Counted from the stretch's first letter, positions 7,574 to 17,391 are shown. The stretch: 64,000 bases of DNA from Bordetella parapertussis (GCA_943328975.2 CALQCC020000011.1:1-64000), one strand, 5' to 3'. Numbers and translations: made by a program. Notes: generated by a model not told the origin, from the sequence alone.

Positions 7574-9243
7574 CCGCGTTTGCGCCACAGCTGAACGCGC
7601 GAGCTACCCTCTTTCGAGTAGACCAGGTCGAATCCACTCTTCAATGCGTCCTCAAGCGGCGCAGCCACCGGAGTATCGCAACTGGGTGCTCGTGAGATTC
7701 CCCACGACACCACGAAGTCCACTCCATCATCGTTGTTCAAAACATTGAGCCAAGCAGCCTTCTTCCACTCCCCCCAGCTCAATTTGTCTTGTTCGATTTC
7801 ATCCACAAGGTCGGGATATCGCGACGTCATCTGCTGCAGCGGGAAATGCGATGTGTTCGCCTCATAGTCATTCAACACGATCAATTCGTTCTTCAACGCC
7901 CCCACCAGCGCCCAATGCCGCTCCGGGACCGCTAGATCCAGCATGGGTGAACCCTGGCAGGACGACGTCTTCTGGTATCCCATCATCAAGATTCGTGAGT
8001 GCGCCGGAATACTCTCCATCGCAGACCGCACCTCTGCAACCGCGGACGCCATACTTCTGGATACCAGCAAATACTCTCGACTGAAAGCCACCACTGCAAG
8101 GGTCGCCAGCAGAGAGCACACCGTCAGAAGCCGCGCGTTAAAGGTGCCACTCGACAGTGCGAGCAGAAACAGGAAGATTACAGACAACAACAAGAAACGG
8201 ATCACGATTTCAGATCCATCTCCAATGCGATCCGGCACAATCAGCGAGAGACCAAAATTCGCGAGCAGCAAGGCCCCCAGAGTGTAGAAGCGCAGGCGAT
8301 TGCGAGCCAACACCGTTCCGCTCGACAAGATCGCCCCCGCCAACACGATACTCAGGAGCGCGATATACAGCGATTCCACGCTAGTGGTTGGAGAGACCGA
8401 GGCCATCGAGTCCCGCGCCAGTCCCGAGATCCTTTTGATGAGCGTGGCCGCGAACGATAGCGCTGCCGCGCCCGGGTGGCGCTCCTCAACTTGAGACAAG
8501 CGCAGGTAGAACCACGGGAAGATACAAGCAGGCGGCAGCCACGGCCAGTACGACCTTACAAAGTTTCGCGGACCCTTCCGCCACTGCTCCACCGCGTCTC
8601 CCAGAACATAAGCGGCGGGAAACAGGAAGCTCAGCACGACAGGTATGGGATGGGCATAGTAAGCGGCCAGCAGCAGACCCGCGACAACACATTGGAGCCG
8701 TAGCGGCATCTCCAGTCCGTGGCGCAGCAGCAAGCCCAGCACGAACAGGCACAGCGAAATGCTGAGCAAGAAACCGTAAAACCCCAAACTCATGAAGACG
8801 TTCAGCGCGACCGGCAGCAGCACGATCAATACCTGCGCCCGTTGGTGGCGCTGATATAGTGTGACGTCAACACAGTAATAGAGGCTGGAGAGCAGCGCCG
8901 CGCAGGTCAGTACGGCCAACAACTTCAGCGCGAGTTCGCCGGGCACAACGACCGACAGCCCTGCCAGCAGCACCGAACTGAGCCAGTTCGGAAGCAGGAG
9001 GGAATTGTAGGAGAAGTAACGATGCGCCTCTGGCTGGCCGCTCCACATCCAGCGCAGGGTTTCGGCTCCGTAAAGATGACTATAACCGTCCAGCGTGACG
9101 ACCACGGGAGAAAGCAAAAACAGACCAACCAACAACACAACCAGGGAAGCGCAGAGAGCGACCGGATAGAGGGTCCAGGTGGTGGATGGTCTCGAAGATG
9201 AGTTTAGACTGCTGTCCATGCGGGGGCTTTGTCTACACTCCAT
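7570..9243 (-). CDS. Polytopic membrane protein, unknown function
   Basis: A 557-residue protein with about ten or eleven hydrophobic spans between residues 25 and 410, followed by a soluble domain of about 150 residues. The layout (first loop with DGYSHLYGAETLRW, many spans, C-terminal extracytoplasmic domain) recalls GT-C glycosyltransferases or O-antigen/mannosyl transferase-like membrane proteins. I see no conserved catalytic motif strong enough to assign that. The start could be the ATG at 9243 or the one eight codons later. Its last bases overlap the stop of the quinoprotein gene. Confidence 0.7.
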   Translation of the reverse strand: MECRQSPRMDSSLNSSSRPSTTWTLYPVALCASLVVLLVGLFLLSPVVVTLDGYSHLYGAETLRWMWSGQPEAHRYFSYNSLLLPNWLSSVLLAGLSVVVPGELALKLLAVLTCAALLSSLYYCVDVTLYQRHQRAQVLIVLLPVALNVFMSLGFYGFLLSISLCLFVLGLLLRHGLEMPLRLQCVVAGLLLAAYYAHPIPVVLSFLFPAAYVLGDAVEQWRKGPRNFVRSYWPWLPPACIFPWFYLRLSQVEERHPGAAALSFAATLIKRISGLARDSMASVSPTTSVESLYIALLSIVLAGAILSSGTVLARNRLRFYTLGALLLANFGLSLIVPDRIGDGSEIVIRFLLLSVIFLFLLALSSGTFNARLLTVCSLLATLAVVAFSREYLLVSRSMASAVAEVRSAMESIPAHSRILMMGYQKTSSCQGSPMLDLAVPERHWALVGALKNELIVLNDYEANTSHFPLQQMTSRYPDLVDEIEQDKLSWGEWKKAAWLNVLNNDDGVDFVVSWGISRAPSCDTPVAAPLEDALKSGFDLVYSKEGSSRVQLWRKRG

Positions 9244-9254
9244 CGGCAGTTTGG

Positions 9255-9614
9255 CTAGACTTCTTCTTGGTCTTCCGCGGGTTCTTCTTCCTTGCGTTTG
9301 ATTTCCATCAGGACCAAGCGATCGCCTGTGGGAAGTTCTATCGCCAGGCCGTATTCGTACTTCGCCGTCTCAATCTCGCGGACGGCGGCGATAGGAATTT
9401 CTCGCGGGTCGGAGAAGGTGTATTTCGAGCCCTCCAGTGGCAGCGTCAGCTGCCACTCGGGGCCGTTCAGTTGGAGCGCGGCGTGGGTAAACTCCCCCAC
9501 GATGCCGGTGGCTTCAAAGACCATGGACTGGCTCCACAGTTTGACTCGCAATGCAGGGGCTTCTTGTTGCCAGCGCGCGAACAGGAGGTGGGCGTCTTCG
9601 AATGTGGCGTTCAT
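9255..9614 (-). CDS. Small hypothetical protein coupled to the upstream secreted protein gene
   Basis: A 119-residue protein starting MNATFEDAHLLFARWQ. It is beta-rich with a charged C-terminal tail (MEIKRKEEEPAEDQEEV), has no signal peptide, and belongs to no family I recognise. A longer upstream reading is possible, but the ATG at 9614 overlaps the stop of the preceding gene as ATGA, the classic translational-coupling arrangement, so I prefer it. Confidence 0.7.
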   Translation of the reverse strand: MNATFEDAHLLFARWQQEAPALRVKLWSQSMVFEATGIVGEFTHAALQLNGPEWQLTLPLEGSKYTFSDPREIPIAAVREIETAKYEYGLAIELPTGDRLVLMEIKRKEEEPAEDQEEV

Positions 9615-10936
9615 TTTTGAGGGGCGTCGAAAATGATACTGGAGTCCGATGTGAACTTGACGTAGTTGCGGAAAGAAGTCGAATTCTTCATGCAGACCGT
9701 CGTGCCTCGGATGCAATTGAGGGCCTCCGATTCGGTGGGCAACAGGAACTGCTTCGAGCTATCCAGGCGGATGAAATCGTAGTCGATGGTCATCTCTACG
9801 GTGTCGAACGGAAACGCCTTGGGCAGATCGCGGGCCTGCATTTCCAGGCGCAGGACGCGGCTGGTTTCGGCGTCGATCCACAGCACGCCTCCGTAGCCGG
9901 TGTAGTAGAGCTGCGAGGGCGTGATAATCCGGAAGTCCGAGCGTTCGCGCGGGAGCTCGAAGCGATAGGTCCACGCTTTCCGACCGCGCACGTTGACTTG
10001 GGAAGGGCGGGAGAAGTCGGTGCCGGCTTCGGGGTCGAAGATCTCCGCCAGGATGCTGCCAAACTCGCCGGTGCTGCGCAGTCCGTCAATCTCTTCGAGA
10101 GGCTTGCTCGACTGCTTGTTGTTGACCTTGATGTTGGTGTATTCCTCCGCGCCGTTTCGATACACCAGGTCGGCCGATACGAGGTCTTGCGCTTTCCAAG
10201 GGCTGCGGGAGCCGTCTTGGATGTAGCGTGTGGTGTTCTGTTTGGCGGCAAAGCTGGGGAGCGAATCCATGAAGGCTCCGGCGGCTTCCCGGGCGGCGGT
10301 GATGATGGCATCGTCCGGATGAGTCGGCATCGGGCCCGTACGGATGCGGTCGCTGGTACGGGCCTCGGTGGGCTTCTCCGGCTCGGGTGTGGATTCAGGA
10401 GCTTTACTGCGCGTCAGTTTAGGGCGGTCGCTCTTTTCGGGAGCTTGCACCACGCTCGGGTTGGGAAGGTCCCAGGTCTGTGCGGCGATGGCGCGGTCTT
10501 CGGCGGTAGCAGCGCTTTCCCACTGCACGGAGATCGCAGTGTAGTTGCCTTGGTCATCTTCGGTGGAGCTGACGGTGAGATGGTCGCCCAAGTGGAACTT
10601 TTCAGGGTCGAGCGTCACATCGTCCGCAATGCGGAACCAAATGATGCGATGGTCATTGGATTCGATGATGAGTTCGGCGCGTGTAAGTTGGCGGACGATG
10701 CCGCTGGTATCGCGCATCGGCGCAGCGGCGGAGCGCGAGCCACGCGTGGTGGGCTCGGGCTGCGGTGTGCGGTTGGTGGGCTGAGGCGTTCGTCCGGGGA
10801 TCGGGATCGGCGTGCGCGGATACGGCGTGCGACCCGGAGTCTGTCCGCCAGGATACTGACCGCCGGGATACTGTCCGGGGATCTGGGCCAGAGCGGCTCC
10901 GGCGAAAACGCAGGCTACTACGAATGCTTGGCGCAT
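9611..10936 (-). CDS. Secreted protein with Pro/Gly-rich repeat and beta-rich C-terminal domain
   Basis: A 441-residue exported protein: signal peptide (MRQAFVVACVFAGAALAQ), then a low-complexity Pro/Gly/Thr region with repeated PGGQYPGGQ and TPxP units (about residues 19-70), a small beta domain (DTSGIVRQLTRAELIIE) and a C-terminal region of about 230 residues with alternating strands (GGVLWIDAETSRVLRLEMQ) reminiscent of lipoprotein-carrier or DUF3108-like beta folds. The start at 10936 has an AGGTGG ribosome site seven bases upstream; an in-frame ATG at 10960 lacks one. The stop overlaps the next gene by ATGA. Confidence 0.75.
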   Translation of the reverse strand: MRQAFVVACVFAGAALAQIPGQYPGGQYPGGQTPGRTPYPRTPIPIPGRTPQPTNRTPQPEPTTRGSRSAAAPMRDTSGIVRQLTRAELIIESNDHRIIWFRIADDVTLDPEKFHLGDHLTVSSTEDDQGNYTAISVQWESAATAEDRAIAAQTWDLPNPSVVQAPEKSDRPKLTRSKAPESTPEPEKPTEARTSDRIRTGPMPTHPDDAIITAAREAAGAFMDSLPSFAAKQNTTRYIQDGSRSPWKAQDLVSADLVYRNGAEEYTNIKVNNKQSSKPLEEIDGLRSTGEFGSILAEIFDPEAGTDFSRPSQVNVRGRKAWTYRFELPRERSDFRIITPSQLYYTGYGGVLWIDAETSRVLRLEMQARDLPKAFPFDTVEMTIDYDFIRLDSSKQFLLPTESEALNCIRGTTVCMKNSTSFRNYVKFTSDSSIIFDAPQK

Positions 10937-10960
10937 GGTGAACCACCTACATCTTCGCAT

Positions 10961-12097
10961 TTATGCGTACAGAGGCTTATAGGAAAGCTGCGACGCGCGC
11001 ACGCCTTTCGCATAGGCGGCCTTGCCGACGATGAATTCTTCTTCAGGCCGATCAATAGGAGTGATGCCGACCTTCCTGAAGTTGCTCTTGATGAGGTCGC
11101 GGCCAGCGGAGTCCAGCGATGGTTCGAACGCGGCGGGCTTCAGCGGGAGCAAGCCGCCGTTGCCGCCGGTGGCCCACTGGAAGTATTTCATGTGCAGCCA
11201 AGGGTGACCTTCATGGAGCAACAACGGAGCCTGCAGGTCGTAGATGCCTTGGATGAGAGGTTGCATCTGCCAGTAGACTTTCATGGCATCGGTCAGGCGG
11301 CCCTTGATGATGAGGTCCATCATCTCCACTCCGTAGGGCTTCTCGGGAGACTGGAGGGCGTCGGTGATCCACAGGCCGCTCCATTGAATGTTCTTGTAGC
11401 TCTTGGCCAGCAACGGGAGTTGATCGAAATTGACGGGGCCCATGATGAGCCGATCCGAGAGGCGGTCGCAGAGTTCGAAAGCTGTGGCGGCGGTCATCGG
11501 ATGCGTAAGCTTCATGCCCACGACGTTGGGATGATCCGCGAGGCGATCGAAGACGTTCAGCGGGATGCCGCTGGGATGGAACTTGCGCAGCGCATCGACG
11601 GGCGAGCCGTAGAGTAGAACAGCCATCGACGTGGAGTCGATGATCTTGCGAAACTCGGCGTAGACTTGATCCTCGGTCTCGGCTTTCGCGTTTCTCGGAA
11701 ACGACATCATGGTGTAGGCGCAGCCGAGTTTTTCGAGGAACGGGAGATCGCCCCCTAGCGCTCCCATGTCGATCTTCCCCGCGGTCTCTTCGCGGACCAG
11801 TTCCCACATGCGCTTGGTCTGTTCGGCGTTGGCTCCGTTGGCGGAGACCGTGCAGGAGGTGAAGCCTTGCTTGATGCAGTGGCGGATGTCGATGCGGATG
11901 GCTTCTTCGTCGAGGCCCTTGAAGTCGGGCGTGAAGGACGGCATCACAAGGCCGTTGAGGCCGCGCAGATGTTCGCGGGCCCAGTCCTTCTTTGCGGAGC
12001 GGGAGGGACGAGAGACGTAGGCGGCTTTGCTGCTTCGGGACAGAGCGGCTCCGATTGTGGCTAGGCCGACGGATTGGGAAAAGTGTCTGCGGTTCAT
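10961..12097 (-). CDS. Tat-exported dihydrodipicolinate synthase-family protein
   Basis: A 378-residue protein with a twin-arginine signal (MNRRHFSQSVGLATIGAAL) followed by a class I aldolase TIM barrel of the DHDPS/N-acetylneuraminate lyase family. The barrel has the Schiff-base Lys in VVGMKLTHP and the catalytic Tyr in LLYGSP, and GLVMPSFTPDF as first strand. Export of such an aldolase is unusual for the lysine enzyme and points to a lyase or aldolase acting on an external sugar acid or related compound, which is inference. A GTG two codons upstream could also be used. Confidence 0.82.
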   Translation of the reverse strand: MNRRHFSQSVGLATIGAALSRSSKAAYVSRPSRSAKKDWAREHLRGLNGLVMPSFTPDFKGLDEEAIRIDIRHCIKQGFTSCTVSANGANAEQTKRMWELVREETAGKIDMGALGGDLPFLEKLGCAYTMMSFPRNAKAETEDQVYAEFRKIIDSTSMAVLLYGSPVDALRKFHPSGIPLNVFDRLADHPNVVGMKLTHPMTAATAFELCDRLSDRLIMGPVNFDQLPLLAKSYKNIQWSGLWITDALQSPEKPYGVEMMDLIIKGRLTDAMKVYWQMQPLIQGIYDLQAPLLLHEGHPWLHMKYFQWATGGNGGLLPLKPAAFEPSLDSAGRDLIKSNFRKVGITPIDRPEEEFIVGKAAYAKGVRASQLSYKPLYA

Positions 12098-12157
12098 ACG
12101 CACCCCGATCTAGTCTACATAGAAAGTCGGTGGGCGACACCGGGGGGGGCGCGCGGA

Positions 12158-14740
12158 CTACTTGCGCAGCGTTGCGGTCCAGTTCTGGAGCAGCGTCAAC
12201 GGTCGGGCCGTGGCTGCGCCTTCGTCGGCGACGAGGAACCTCTGGCCGTCGGCGGAGACGTCGTAGAGATACCCGCGTATGTTGCCGATGCCGTCGAAGA
12301 GTTTCTGCACTTTGCCGACTTCGAGCGTGCCGTTGCGGGCAATCACTTCGGCGGCCATTAGTTGGCCCTCTTCGGTGTGGTAAAAGATCTCCTTGCCGTC
12401 TTTTCTCCAGCGCGGTTTGACGCCGCCACCCGACGAAATCTGGCGCTTCCCCCCGGGGCCGGGAAAGGGAGCCGCGTAAACTTCCCTCTGTCCCGACTCA
12501 TTGGATTCGTACGCCACCCACTGGCCGTCCGGCGAGAATTGGGGTCGCGCTTCATTAAACGGAGTCTGCAGGAAGACGCGCGGCTCAGGCTTGGCGCCAC
12601 CGGCTTCCTGCGTCAGCGGGAGAATCCAGATGTCACTCGATGTCTTAGGGTCGTTCCGGGAATACAACAGTAGCCGACCGTCGGGAGAAAAACTCGTCGG
12701 GGACTTATCAACGGCATCTTCCAGAAGCAACTCCTCGGCCCCGGTGCCGTTGGAGGCTTTGCGGTATACGTTGAAGTTCCCTTTGCCCCGCGCGGAAACG
12801 AAATACAGCGTCTTTCCGTCCGGCGACCACACCGGCTCACGATCGATGGCGGGATCGAAAGTGAACCGGGTGGGAAGGCCACGCGCTGCATCGTAGATCC
12901 ACAGATCCTGTACCGTCCCAAACCCCACTGCCGCGCTCTTCTGATCGGGCGAAATGGCCACGTTGCCGATGATGGGAATTCGCTCCCCCAAATTCCCGAG
13001 CACTTTGCCGAAGCGGTCCTTCCAGAGGAGCTGTGCCTGTTCGCCGTTTGTTCCTGACAGGAACGTCAGCAAGCCGGCCGGCGAGACAGCGAAGCCGCCC
13101 AGCCGCAGGGGCTGGGTAAACGAAGGGACCCCTTCCGCAACGGGCATCGCTTCACCGGTGGTTTCCAGTCGGACTGCGTCAAAGGGTTGCGCCATCAGCG
13201 TGTTCTCGCGAAGGAAGAGGAGGTGCCCTTGCGCGTAGACGGCTGGAGAATGCGCTTGCGCGACAACTTTTCCTGACTCGGCCGGCTCATCCAATGAGCC
13301 CACTTGCACCGGCATGTCGCCTGCTTGATTTGTGGCATAGAGAAAGTGGCGGCCATCCGGCAGAAACCAGGGGTAACGATGGCTCTGCCCAGAGGACGCC
13401 GCGACAGCCATGCCGCCCGATGCCGCCACTCGCAAGAGCGGGCCATTGTTTAGGACGCCGAAGACGATCACGCCCTCGGAGTTCCAACTCCCTCCTCGAA
13501 AATCGGCGGGCAGGTCTGTGACGGGGACGGGTGGACCGCCCTGGATATCGATCTTTTTCAGTTTGGAGCCCTGCCCGAAGCCGATCCAGCGGCTGTCCGG
13601 AGACCAGAACGGCAGCCCGGCACCTTCCGTGCCCGGCAACGGCTGGGCGGTCTGAGAATCCAGGCGTCGCAACCAGAGCTGCGCCCGGCCTCCCTTCTGC
13701 CGGGCTCCGAAAACGATGCGGGTTCCGTCGGGAGAGATGGCGGGCAATGGGTAGGTACCGTTGAAGTCGAAATCGGCGTTTTCGGGAGGCAGCAGTGTCG
13801 CGATGATGACCGGCTGTGGCGGAGGAGTTTCCAGGTAGTGCAGGACATTCATCGGCATCAACGCCAGCAGGACGAAGGTCGCGATGGCCCAGGGCAGCCA
13901 TGCCCGGCCTTTGGGCGCTGGCGGCGCGGGAGCCGCTGCGTCGGCGGCCTCTGAGGGGAGCAGCAGGCGGCGCGCGTCACTGATGGAGGACAGGCGTTGC
14001 TTGCGATCCTTCTCCAGGCACCAACTGAGCAGCTTGTGTACGCGGGCCGGGGCTGCGGAGATGTCGGGCTCTTTGTTGAGGACGCCGCCCAGGATTTCGA
14101 CCACGGTCTCGCCTTGGAACAAGCGTTTGCCGGTCAACATCTCATACACGACGACGCCGAAGGACCAGATGTCGGAGCGCTTGTCGACTGCCTTGCCCTT
14201 GGCTTGCTCGGGAGCCATGTAGGCGGCGGTTCTGAGGATGGTGCCGGCGACGGTCGCGCCCATCGTCAATGTTGGAGAGTTCTCGGGGTCGCTGTCGCGC
14301 TGTGGCTCCATCGCCTTCGCGAGTCCGAAGTCGAGAATCTTGACGACGCCTTCGGGAGTGATCTTGATGTTGGCGGGCTTCAGGTCGCGATGGATGATGT
14401 TCTTCTCATGCGCGGCCTCAATGCCATCGATCAGTTGCTGGATGATGGGGAGCGCGTCATCGAAATCGAGGGGGCCTTTTAGGTCGGCGCCTTCGACGTA
14501 CTCCATCACCAAGTAGTTGGGACCCACGTCGTAGAGGTGAGCGATGTTGGTGTGGTTCAGCGACGCGATGGTGCGCGCTTCGCGCGTGAAGCGTTCGGTG
14601 AATTGGGAGTTGCTGACCTTGATGGCGACGTCGCGGCGGAGGCGGTCGTCGTGGGCTCGGTATACTTCGCCCATTCCGCCTTTGCCCACGAGGGCCAGGA
14701 TTTCGTAGGGTCCGAGTTTAGTGCCGGGGTCGAGGGGCAT
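12158..14740 (-). CDS. Ser/Thr protein kinase with C-terminal PD40 beta-propeller
   Basis: An 860-residue transmembrane kinase. The N-terminal kinase domain (about 1-265) has the Gly loop GKGGMGEVY, Lys41 (VAIKV), the HRD loop with Asp119 (HRDLKPAN), DFG at 137-139 and APE (AYMAPEQAKG), so it should be active. A Pro/Ala linker and one membrane span (about 280-300) lead to about 550 residues of WD40-like PD40 repeats (ISPDGTRIVFGAR, WSPDSRWIGFG, FSPDGQWVAYESNE) outside the membrane. The layout is common in Acidobacteriota; its ligand is unknown. Confidence 0.92.
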   Translation of the reverse strand: MPLDPGTKLGPYEILALVGKGGMGEVYRAHDDRLRRDVAIKVSNSQFTERFTREARTIASLNHTNIAHLYDVGPNYLVMEYVEGADLKGPLDFDDALPIIQQLIDGIEAAHEKNIIHRDLKPANIKITPEGVVKILDFGLAKAMEPQRDSDPENSPTLTMGATVAGTILRTAAYMAPEQAKGKAVDKRSDIWSFGVVVYEMLTGKRLFQGETVVEILGGVLNKEPDISAAPARVHKLLSWCLEKDRKQRLSSISDARRLLLPSEAADAAAPAPPAPKGRAWLPWAIATFVLLALMPMNVLHYLETPPPQPVIIATLLPPENADFDFNGTYPLPAISPDGTRIVFGARQKGGRAQLWLRRLDSQTAQPLPGTEGAGLPFWSPDSRWIGFGQGSKLKKIDIQGGPPVPVTDLPADFRGGSWNSEGVIVFGVLNNGPLLRVAASGGMAVAASSGQSHRYPWFLPDGRHFLYATNQAGDMPVQVGSLDEPAESGKVVAQAHSPAVYAQGHLLFLRENTLMAQPFDAVRLETTGEAMPVAEGVPSFTQPLRLGGFAVSPAGLLTFLSGTNGEQAQLLWKDRFGKVLGNLGERIPIIGNVAISPDQKSAAVGFGTVQDLWIYDAARGLPTRFTFDPAIDREPVWSPDGKTLYFVSARGKGNFNVYRKASNGTGAEELLLEDAVDKSPTSFSPDGRLLLYSRNDPKTSSDIWILPLTQEAGGAKPEPRVFLQTPFNEARPQFSPDGQWVAYESNESGQREVYAAPFPGPGGKRQISSGGGVKPRWRKDGKEIFYHTEEGQLMAAEVIARNGTLEVGKVQKLFDGIGNIRGYLYDVSADGQRFLVADEGAATARPLTLLQNWTATLRK

Positions 14741-14771
14741 GTCGTGGATTCAGTCTATCCGATATCGAGTG

Positions 14772-15734
14772 CTACTTGATGGCGACCGCGTTGGGAGGGG
14801 TGGCGATGCCGCCTTCGAGGATCATGGGGGCCGAGACCACCATGCACTCGTAACGCCGGTCGCGCCCGCAATCTTCGGCCAGCGGGGCAAGCACGAACAA
14901 TTCCCCCAGCGGCAGACCGAGCAGCGGCAAGGCTCGGTAATGCAGAATTCCCTCGTCGGAGAAATCGCAGGGCATCGGCTCTACCGCGGGGCAATCGGTT
15001 CCGATCGCGGCGACGCGGTGGTCCCACAGCCACGCGGCCAGCTCGCGCGACGCTTCGATCCCGATCGCTACAACGCCCGCGAAGGTGGACAAGCTCGATT
15101 TGTGTTCTTGCGGAGAGCTCTCGTAGGCTTCCATCCATCCTGTGCGGACCAGCAGGATCGAGCCGGGCTTGAGCGTGGTGCCTTGGAGCTGCAACGCGCC
15201 TTTCAGTTCGTCGAGCGTGATCACGTCGCGCTCCAGCGGCCGAAGCTCGCGGCCCTGGGCCTGGCGGTAGGCGACCACGTCAATGAGCACGCCGCGGCCG
15301 ACGAATCGCGAAGCCCAACGGTGAATGCTCAGCTTGCCGCCGGGACCGATCTCATCCGAACGCACGCCGTTGTAGTAACTCTCGCGGCTGGGAAGGCCCA
15401 CGTGCGCAAACCCGTCCCACTGCGTGCTTTCCTGCGTGTTGAGATTGTCCACCACATCGTCATTGGCGAACGGAGCGAGTGGAATGATCTTGTGGTGCAC
15501 CTCCGCGCGGCCGAACAGAGGGGGCTTGGCGAAGCCGACCTTGGCGTCCAAGCGGAATACCTTGCCGGTCTGCACCAACCCTGCGGCGTCGATCACGCCT
15601 TGCGGCGTCAGGAAGTTCAGGCACCCGAACTCGTCGTCATCTCCGAACACCCCCCACGACGATTCCGGCGGCGCGTCCTTCTTGACGGGGAGTTGGTCGA
15701 AGCTGGGGATCTTGCTCCAATCGAGATTCTTCAT
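14772..15734 (-). CDS. Cyclase family protein (kynurenine formamidase-like fold)
   Basis: A 320-residue soluble metal-dependent hydrolase of the cyclase family (PF04199). It has the diagnostic QWDGFAHVG segment in place of the usual HxGTHxD zinc motif, a form typical of longer members, and later TLKPGSILLVRTGW and IGTDCPAVEPM. Related enzymes hydrolyse formylkynurenine or similar amides/lactones, but the substrate here is unknown. It lies 32 bases upstream of the kinase gene on the same strand. Confidence 0.85.
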   Translation of the reverse strand: MKNLDWSKIPSFDQLPVKKDAPPESSWGVFGDDDEFGCLNFLTPQGVIDAAGLVQTGKVFRLDAKVGFAKPPLFGRAEVHHKIIPLAPFANDDVVDNLNTQESTQWDGFAHVGLPSRESYYNGVRSDEIGPGGKLSIHRWASRFVGRGVLIDVVAYRQAQGRELRPLERDVITLDELKGALQLQGTTLKPGSILLVRTGWMEAYESSPQEHKSSLSTFAGVVAIGIEASRELAAWLWDHRVAAIGTDCPAVEPMPCDFSDEGILHYRALPLLGLPLGELFVLAPLAEDCGRDRRYECMVVSAPMILEGGIATPPNAVAIK

Positions 15735-15753
15735 TGGTCTAAGATAGCGCTTA

Positions 15754-15838
15754 TTAGCCGGCGATCTTAGCCCAGTTGTCGATGAGGTGCTTGGCTGTGC
15801 GCCAGGCTAGGGCTTGGAAGGAGAGCGTGGGGTTGCGG
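15754..15838 (-). pseudogene. Remnant of a GMC oxidoreductase 3' end
   Basis: These bases encode NPTLSFQALAWRTAKHLIDN plus WAKIAG and a stop, nearly identical to the C-terminus of the intact GMC gene at 20302. By eye there are about six differences in 81 bases. Homology stops abruptly at 15838 and unrelated sequence follows, so only the tail survives. Confidence 0.8.
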
Positions 15839-16034
15839 TATCTTCCCCAGGAACGCGACCACTCTAAACACAGCTTCCGCAGCTTCCCCGGCAAACAGGA
15901 CGTTTCTACTTTTCCTTGACACGGGGGGTGCGTGCGGCTCCAAGGCCGGGTCGGTGGACAGCTGAAGGTGCAGCGGTTGCTTGCCCGCACCGATCAAGGG
16001 GCATCGCGACTGGCGGAGGGTCCTAGGTTGGGGG
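15839..16034. other. Non-coding interval after GMC remnant
   Basis: Together with the remnant, this forms a 300-base gap between the cyclase gene and the WD40-like gene. The bases after the GMC tail show no recognisable gene or structure; they are likely decayed sequence. Confidence 0.4.
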
Positions 16035-17201
16035 CTAGCTAAGTCGCCACACGCTTGTATGTAGGCCCGATGTAATCAGGCGTTGTCCATCTGGGGTGAA
16101 TCGGATGCCGTCGATTGCGAACGATCCGAGGGAAAGTTGGCCGCTCTTAAGAATCTGGCGATTGTGCTCCCATTCCGCAATTTGACGGCCTGAGGATACA
16201 TCCCATAACCTCACGGAAGTCACGGTCTCTCCAGTACTGTACTGACTCCGATGGCCAACGGCGATCAAACTGCCGTCGGGTGAAATCGCTAGCTGTTCGG
16301 CCCCATTCGCGGGGATTTGGGTGATTATTTTCCCACTGGAGACGTCCAGGACACTAACACTTGTGTTGCCACGGTCGCTGAGGACATTCTTCTGGACTGC
16401 TGCAACAGCCACCCATTTTGAGTTGGGGGAGATTGACGCGGCCACGATGCCCGTTGGGAATGATCGTCCATCCACGTGATGAACCCAAAGGACCTTGGAT
16501 AGATCTTCGGTGCTGCGACAAAGCACGCGATGTCGATCCAGTCCGTAGATCAGAACGGTGCGATCAACTGACACTGTGTCCACCGTAACTCGCTGCCAGC
16601 TATCACTGGGGGACTCCCCGACGCTCACACGCTCTATGACCTTGTATTCCGGCAACTGAGTAACAACGATTTCTTTCTCGGCTTCAAGCGACAGTAATCG
16701 ATTGGTGCCTAGGGCATAGTAGATAGGTAGAACTGGGCCTGACTTGTCTGTTCTGGTTCCATGCTTAAGATTCACGATAGTGTGGCTCGAACTTGGAGTT
16801 CGACCGGCGATCAAGAACGCGTAGACATAGAGATGGTCACCCTCGGCAAAGAAACTCCCGCTAGTAGCCGGGGATTCAATTTTCATGCTGAATGTGGCCG
16901 AGCCGGTTTCAACCACTACCACCGACAAGGTGTCTTCGCCGCGACCTGAGGGAACGCTTGTAACACCTTGTGGACTGACACTGATCGTTTCAATAGGGAA
17001 ATGCGTGGACCATAGGCACAGACGTCCACCGTCTGGTGAGATCGCCCGCAAAGTAGTATCGCGGAATGTTCGCAACAACTGCGGTGTAACAGTTCGGGGA
17101 GTTTGGCCGAGCAGGGGCAGGGCACAAGCTGCGGCGCACGAACTGATGCCAAGGGAGAAGATGTCCCTTCTTGTATATGTTGTGAGTTTATTCAAGGACA
17201 T
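16035..17201 (-). CDS. Exported WD40-like protein
   Basis: A 388-residue protein with a twin-arginine type signal (TYTRRDIFSLGISSCAAACA) and a propeller-like body with WD40-type repeats (LAISPDGSLIAVGH, SVRLWDVSSGRQIAEWEH, IRFTPDGQRLITSGLHTSVW). The ATG at 17201 puts the twin arginines near residues 12-13; the frame extends 21 codons further upstream without support. It sits between two GMC tail remnants and its codon use looks slightly less GC-rich than the neighbours, so it may be a later arrival. Function unknown. Confidence 0.72.
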   Translation of the reverse strand: MSLNKLTTYTRRDIFSLGISSCAAACALPLLGQTPRTVTPQLLRTFRDTTLRAISPDGGRLCLWSTHFPIETISVSPQGVTSVPSGRGEDTLSVVVVETGSATFSMKIESPATSGSFFAEGDHLYVYAFLIAGRTPSSSHTIVNLKHGTRTDKSGPVLPIYYALGTNRLLSLEAEKEIVVTQLPEYKVIERVSVGESPSDSWQRVTVDTVSVDRTVLIYGLDRHRVLCRSTEDLSKVLWVHHVDGRSFPTGIVAASISPNSKWVAVAAVQKNVLSDRGNTSVSVLDVSSGKIITQIPANGAEQLAISPDGSLIAVGHRSQYSTGETVTSVRLWDVSSGRQIAEWEHNRQILKSGQLSLGSFAIDGIRFTPDGQRLITSGLHTSVWRLS

Positions 17202-17391
17202 TCGATTGTTTTTCCTAAAGCGTCGGTGCCGTGGGGCGCAAGCAGTCAATCTAGCATCAAGCAACCTCCTTTACTAGGCTGTATTCACGGTGCAGTCCGA
17301 GTGGGATTGAGCGCGGCGCCAAGGCTGTTTTGCGGACGCTTGAGGGCGCGGATGTCGCTAGCCCGCAATGGCACCGATGGCGAGTCTCTAT

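Noticed and set aside
10820-10890. Short GC-rich repeat units coding PGGQYPGGQ, considered as a CRISPR or tandem DNA repeat
   Set aside because: Only two or three short units inside a protein's low-complexity segment; no spacers.
9551-11617. Long plus-strand open frame opposite the secreted protein and aldolase-fold genes
   Set aside because: It is an antisense shadow of GC-rich codons; translation has no family resemblance and crosses two well-supported genes.
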